DNA of 8,958 nucleotides from Chloroflexota bacterium. GTDB taxonomy: Bacteria > Chloroflexota > Dehalococcoidia > Lucifugimonadales > Lucifugimonadaceae. The position numbers and the translations under genes were made by a program. Below, piece after piece: positions 6,519-8,958 of this stretch; the first letter of the stretch is position 1; each line of letters begins with the position of its first letter. Where the stretch lies: assembly GCA_002708145.1 (NCBI GenBank), contig PAOV01000009.1, forward strand, positions 11,425 through 20,382. The letters are read 5' to 3'. The notes below the pieces were generated by a model, which did no database searches, was not told the origin of the DNA, and was given only the letters and a program-made list of their open reading frames with translations.

Positions 6519-7430
6519 TCAGAATGTAAAAATATTTATTATTTTTTCTGAGATATTTCCTTCAGTTAACCAATAAAATATTAGGTATCCACCAACAATT
6601 ATTAAAATATATGAGGATACTATATCTAGATATTTTGATGATTTTTTAAATTTGTCTAGAAAAGTTGACTTGAACAAGGAAATTGTTACCGTTATTATGA
6701 TTATCATTAAAGTCATACCAGCTGAGTAAAGTAAAAATTGGTAAAAACCATACAAGACACCATCTCTTGCTATGCTTGAACCAATTAATGCTAAAAATAT
6801 AGGCATAGTGCAACTAATAGAGACTAATGCATAAGAAATTCCAAAAAAGAAATAATTTTTAAAGTTAACTTCATTATTGATTTTTATTTTTGAAGATAAA
6901 GATTGAGGCTTTTGGAAATAAAGTTTTTCACCAGAAGATAAATATATTGCTATTAAAATAAGTAAAAAACCAAGTATAAATCCTATCCAGTGAAACAAAT
7001 CTACATACTGAGAAATAATATCTCTACTAAGCGAAATTATAATACCTATTGATCCAAATACTAATAAAAATCCTAATCCCATAGATACGCTAATAATGAT
7101 CGCTGATTGTAAATGAAAGAGTTTGTTTTGATTTTTTTGAAGATTTTTATCACTCACGAATATTCCTATATAAGCTGGAAGCATCATAAATCCGCAAGGA
7201 TTTAATGATGCAATTAAACCTGCAATAAAAGCAAACCCGAAAGGTAAAAGAAAATTTGAGTTTGAAAAAAAAGTAGATGTACTACCAGAAATACTTAGTG
7301 CATTATTGATAATAAAATTACTTTCAAGATTATTATCAATGCTAAATCCAAAATATATTGCAATCGAGCATGTAAGAATAGAAAAAATTATAACTGATGA
7401 AAAATATGATATGTTGAATTTTGATTTCAT
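6519..7430 (-). CDS. ccdA: CcdA/DsbD-type thiol-disulfide transporter
   Basis: CcdA carries reducing equivalents from cytoplasmic thioredoxin across the membrane to extracytoplasmic thioredoxin-like proteins, keeping apocytochrome c CxxCH cysteines reduced. The 303-residue protein has the two redox cysteines in family context: Cys79 in SLNPCGFMMLPAY and Cys207 in SISCTMPIFLALIG. Six core membrane helices are visible, plus an extra N-terminal segment (about 9-30) followed by a Ser/Asn-rich loop, so it is longer than the common 220-240-residue CcdA. The ATG at 7430 is chosen over an upstream TTG at 7457 because a TAAAAT element lies 7 nt before it and the upstream extension would run into a palindromic site. 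No Shine-Dalgarno is seen. It stands apart from the ccm operon but serves the same pathway. Confidence 0.9.
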   Translation of the reverse strand: MKSKFNISYFSSVIIFSILTCSIAIYFGFSIDNNLESNFIINNALSISGSTSTFFSNSNFLLPFGFAFIAGLIASLNPCGFMMLPAYIGIFVSDKNLQKNQNKLFHLQSAIIISVSMGLGFLLVFGSIGIIISLSRDIISQYVDLFHWIGFILGFLLILIAIYLSSGEKLYFQKPQSLSSKIKINNEVNFKNYFFFGISYALVSISCTMPIFLALIGSSIARDGVLYGFYQFLLYSAGMTLMIIIITVTISLFKSTFLDKFKKSSKYLDIVSSYILIIVGGYLIFYWLTEGNISEKIINIFTF

Positions 7431-7437
7431 AATTAAT

Positions 7438-7445
7438 ATTTTACA
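7438..7445 (-). promoter_or_regulatory. Candidate -10 element of ccdA
   Basis: The minus strand reads TGTAAAAT, the hexamer TAAAAT ending 7 nt before the ATG at 7430. Transcription would start at or within a base or two of the start codon. The site resembles the element before ccmC (TGTAAAAT, 8 nt from its ATG). Confidence 0.38.
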
Positions 7446-7449
7446 AATT

Positions 7450-7468
7450 TTTCCCAATATTTGGGAAA
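7450..7468. promoter_or_regulatory. Perfect palindrome overlapping the ccdA promoter, operator candidate
   Basis: The sequence is TTTCCCAA-tat-TTGGGAAA: two perfect 8-base arms around a 3-base centre. It lies just upstream of the ccdA -10 candidate and covers the spacer and the expected -35 (7461-7466), the classic place for a repressor to block transcription. The six G/C bases per site stand out in this A/T-rich spacer. The regulator is not known; the divergent LuxR-type gene is one candidate. Confidence 0.42.
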
Positions 7469-7601
7469 TAATAAGCCATAATTCAATATATAAAATCTAA
7501 AAATACTACTCTTAGCGCAACTACATTTGAGTTTGTGGATTTTACAAAAATTATAGTTGTTCATGCAGTTTATTAGATAAGATATCAATAAGGTAAACTA
7601 A

Positions 7602-8282
7602 ATGTCATTAAATTATATAAAATCATCAAAATTAAATAATGAGTCTAAATATATTAGATTTTTCTTAGATATTTCTGATTATGATCTTAAGAAAGATTTA
7701 TCAGGTTATATATATAATTCCGAAGGTTTATATTTATTGAGTGACGTAGATGGTGAAGGCCCAGATGTGGATGTTTTTATCACGGATGATATATATACAA
7801 TAAAAAAACAAAATAATTTTATTGATTCAACAAAAATATATTCGTTAGTAGAAAATTTTTCTAATAAAAAAATATTAGATGCATTATTTTATGGTGCATG
7901 GGACTGTATATTAGTTCCGAAAAATATCCATGATCTTACTTCATTAATTAATCAGGTACTTATTTCAAGAGTTTCTAAAAATTGTCCTATTTTAGAAAAA
8001 ATCAGCAAAAGTGCTGATTGTTATAAAATTCTTATTCAAAAAATCAGTGAAATTACTACAAAAGATTTAGGTAATGATTTAATTTTTGATAATCCTCTAA
8101 CAAAAAGAGATACTGAGATTTTGCAACATATTTCTATGGGTAAATCAAATAAAGAAATAGCAAGTCATATAGGCCTTGCGGAGCAAACTATTAAGAATAC
8201 TATCAGCATAATACTTGATAAAACTTTTTCAGCTAATAGAACCCAAGCAGTGTCTATTGCTACGAAAAATAATTGGATATAG
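7602..8282 (+). CDS. LuxR-family regulator with degenerate receiver-like N-terminus
   Basis: The 226-residue protein is a putative transcription factor. The C-terminus (about 165-226) is a LuxR/NarL helix-turn-helix: LTKRDTEILQHISMGKSNKE followed by IASHIGLAEQTIKNT and ANRTQAV. The N-terminal half resembles a response-regulator receiver only in outline: strand IRFFLDIS (18-25), strand PDVDVFITDD (54-63), then ALFYGAWDCILVPKNIHDLTSLINQVL (94-120), like the alpha4-beta5-alpha5 end of receivers. The acidic pair of the first strand and the conserved lysine of the fifth are not evident, so control by phosphorylation is doubtful. No histidine kinase is nearby. AAGGT (7590-7594), 8 nt before the ATG, acts as Shine-Dalgarno. 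It is divergent from ccdA, with the palindrome between them, and lies 145 nt before rpsB. Targets are unknown. Confidence 0.8.
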   Translation: MSLNYIKSSKLNNESKYIRFFLDISDYDLKKDLSGYIYNSEGLYLLSDVDGEGPDVDVFITDDIYTIKKQNNFIDSTKIYSLVENFSNKKILDALFYGAWDCILVPKNIHDLTSLINQVLISRVSKNCPILEKISKSADCYKILIQKISEITTKDLGNDLIFDNPLTKRDTEILQHISMGKSNKEIASHIGLAEQTIKNTISIILDKTFSANRTQAVSIATKNNWI

Positions 8283-8302
8283 CTATAAAAAATTAGTTGT
8301 TA

Positions 8303-8329
8303 TGAGTAAAATTTAGATTTTTATACTCA
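8303..8329 (+). other. Bulged AT-rich hairpin after the LuxR-type gene
   Basis: TGAGTA (8303-8308) pairs with TACTCA (8324-8329), and three more A:T pairs form after a one-base bulge, with an 8-nt loop. No T-tract follows, so it is at best a weak or factor-assisted terminator or an RNA 3'-end protecting stem. Confidence 0.22.
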
Positions 8330-8349
8330 ATTCATGTACAATTTATAGG

Positions 8350-8377
8350 TTGTTTACTAAATTTTAAGCAATATAAA
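8350..8377 (+). promoter_or_regulatory. Candidate rpsB promoter
   Basis: TTGTTT (8350-8355) and TATAAA (8372-8377) are separated by 16 nt, a near-standard housekeeping promoter. Transcription would begin about 8384, leaving a leader of about 44 nt that contains the hairpin at 8391-8412 and the Shine-Dalgarno. Confidence 0.42.
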
Positions 8378-8390
8378 TTTAATAATTAGG

Positions 8391-8412
8391 CCAGTTAATA
8401 GTTGCTAACTGG
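8391..8412 (+). promoter_or_regulatory. Stem-loop in the rpsB mRNA leader
   Basis: CCAGTTA and TAACTGG form a perfect 7-bp stem around the 8-nt loop ATAGTTGC, ending 3 nt before the AGAGG Shine-Dalgarno. Ribosomal protein S2 is known in other bacteria to repress its own mRNA through a leader structure. Whether this stem is such a site is inference, but the exact pairing, the G:C content in an A/T-rich spacer and the placement are suggestive. Confidence 0.48.
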
Positions 8413-8427
8413 AATAGAGGCAAAAAA

Positions 8428-8958
8428 ATGGTAGAAAATTCACAGAATATTTCTGAAATTCAGGAAGATGCTGTGGCGCCTCTCGATCTTAGATCTCTTT
8501 TTGTTGCTGGGGTGCATTTTGGGCATCCTACAAAGCGATGGAATCCAAAAATGAGTAAGTACATTTATGGAAAGAGATCAAGTGCACATATCATCGATCT
8601 AATCCAAACTATAGATTCAATTAAGGACGCAAAAAGCTTTATAGAAAAAATTGTTGGTGAAGGTGGAGAATGTTTAATGGTCGGGACAAAACCACAAGCT
8701 CAAGAGATCATTAAGTCATATGCAGAAAAATCTGGTGCGATGTATATAAATCGTAGATGGTTAGGTGGCATGATGACAAATTTCAATACTATTCAACATA
8801 GAATCGATAGATTAGTACATCTTGAAGAGGCTTTTTCTAAAGGAAATATCATCGCGCAAACAAAAAGAGAGACTCTGAAACTTTCAAATGAACTTGAAAG
8901 ATTGAAGAAATTTTTTGGTGGGATAATGGAAATGCGAAAACTTCCAGATGTTTTATTT
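8428..8958 (+). CDS. rpsB: 30S ribosomal protein S2, C-terminus beyond window
   Basis: S2 binds the 30S subunit near the mRNA exit side and is needed to recruit S1 or stabilise initiation. The 177 residues present include the family landmarks LFVAGVHFGHPTKRWNPKM (24-42), YIYGKRSSAHIIDL, MVGTKPQAQEII and NRRWLGGMMTNFNTI. The N-terminus is about 15 residues longer than in E. coli before AGVHFGH, with an acidic stretch EIQEDAVAP. AGAGG (8416-8420), 7 nt before the ATG, is a good Shine-Dalgarno. Its composition is richer in G+C (23 of 60 in 8521-8580) than most of the window, as expected of a highly expressed conserved gene. The reading frame is open to the last base. In most bacteria tsf follows. 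Confidence 0.97.
   Translation, partial: MVENSQNISEIQEDAVAPLDLRSLFVAGVHFGHPTKRWNPKMSKYIYGKRSSAHIIDLIQTIDSIKDAKSFIEKIVGEGGECLMVGTKPQAQEIIKSYAEKSGAMYINRRWLGGMMTNFNTIQHRIDRLVHLEEAFSKGNIIAQTKRETLKLSNELERLKKFFGGIMEMRKLPDVLF

Noticed and set aside
7306..7500. A 64-residue open frame on the plus strand
   Set aside because: It is antisense to the start of ccdA and runs through the palindrome; no ribosome binding site or recognisable motif.
7518..7559. CAACTA and TAGTTG inverted repeat in the spacer before the LuxR-type gene
   Set aside because: Only 6 bp with a 30-nt gap, expected by chance in this sequence.

Overview
The window is AT-rich DNA (several neighbouring genes are near 22% G+C in hand-counted stretches) from a bacterium that makes c-type cytochromes by a variant System I (Ccm) pathway. 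It has tightly packed genes, overlapping starts and stops, and many starts without a Shine-Dalgarno sequence. The gene content, the style of the PlsY and CcmD-like proteins and the composition suggest a small-genome marine lineage, possibly a SAR202/Dehalococcoidia-type Chloroflexota. This placement is an inference and is only moderately secure.

Layout. Positions 1-404 (minus) hold a truncated PlsY-like acyltransferase with its own extended -10 promoter. Positions 476-4869 (minus) form one long operon, transcribed right to left: pyrophosphate-dependent phosphofructokinase, ccmA, ccmB, ccmC, a CcmD-like fusion protein and a cysteine-type ccmE. A weak AT-rich hairpin with a T-tract follows. A 76-nt divergent spacer separates it from an rRNA pseudouridine synthase (4946-5650, plus), followed by a fumarylacetoacetate hydrolase-family enzyme (5749-6516, plus). 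That gene converges, with a 2-nt gap, on a CcdA-type thiol transporter (6519-7430, minus). A 171-nt divergent spacer with a perfect palindrome separates ccdA from a LuxR-type regulator with a degenerate receiver domain (7602-8282, plus). Last is rpsB (8428 to the window end, plus), with a promoter candidate and a leader hairpin.

How the genes work together. CcmA, CcmB, CcmC and the CcmD-like protein would load heme onto CcmE and release it, and CcdA would bring reducing power across the membrane to keep apocytochrome cysteines reduced. CcmE carries CxxxY instead of the usual heme-binding histidine, as in the variant System I that lacks CcmH. No CcmF, CcmG or CcmH is present in the window. CcmD appears as the C-terminal segment of a larger secreted-domain protein, and CcmC and CcmA each differ from consensus at a key motif. 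This Ccm set is the most interesting part of the window. The other genes are mainly housekeeping: glycolysis with PPi, rRNA modification, ribosomal protein S2 and phospholipid synthesis.
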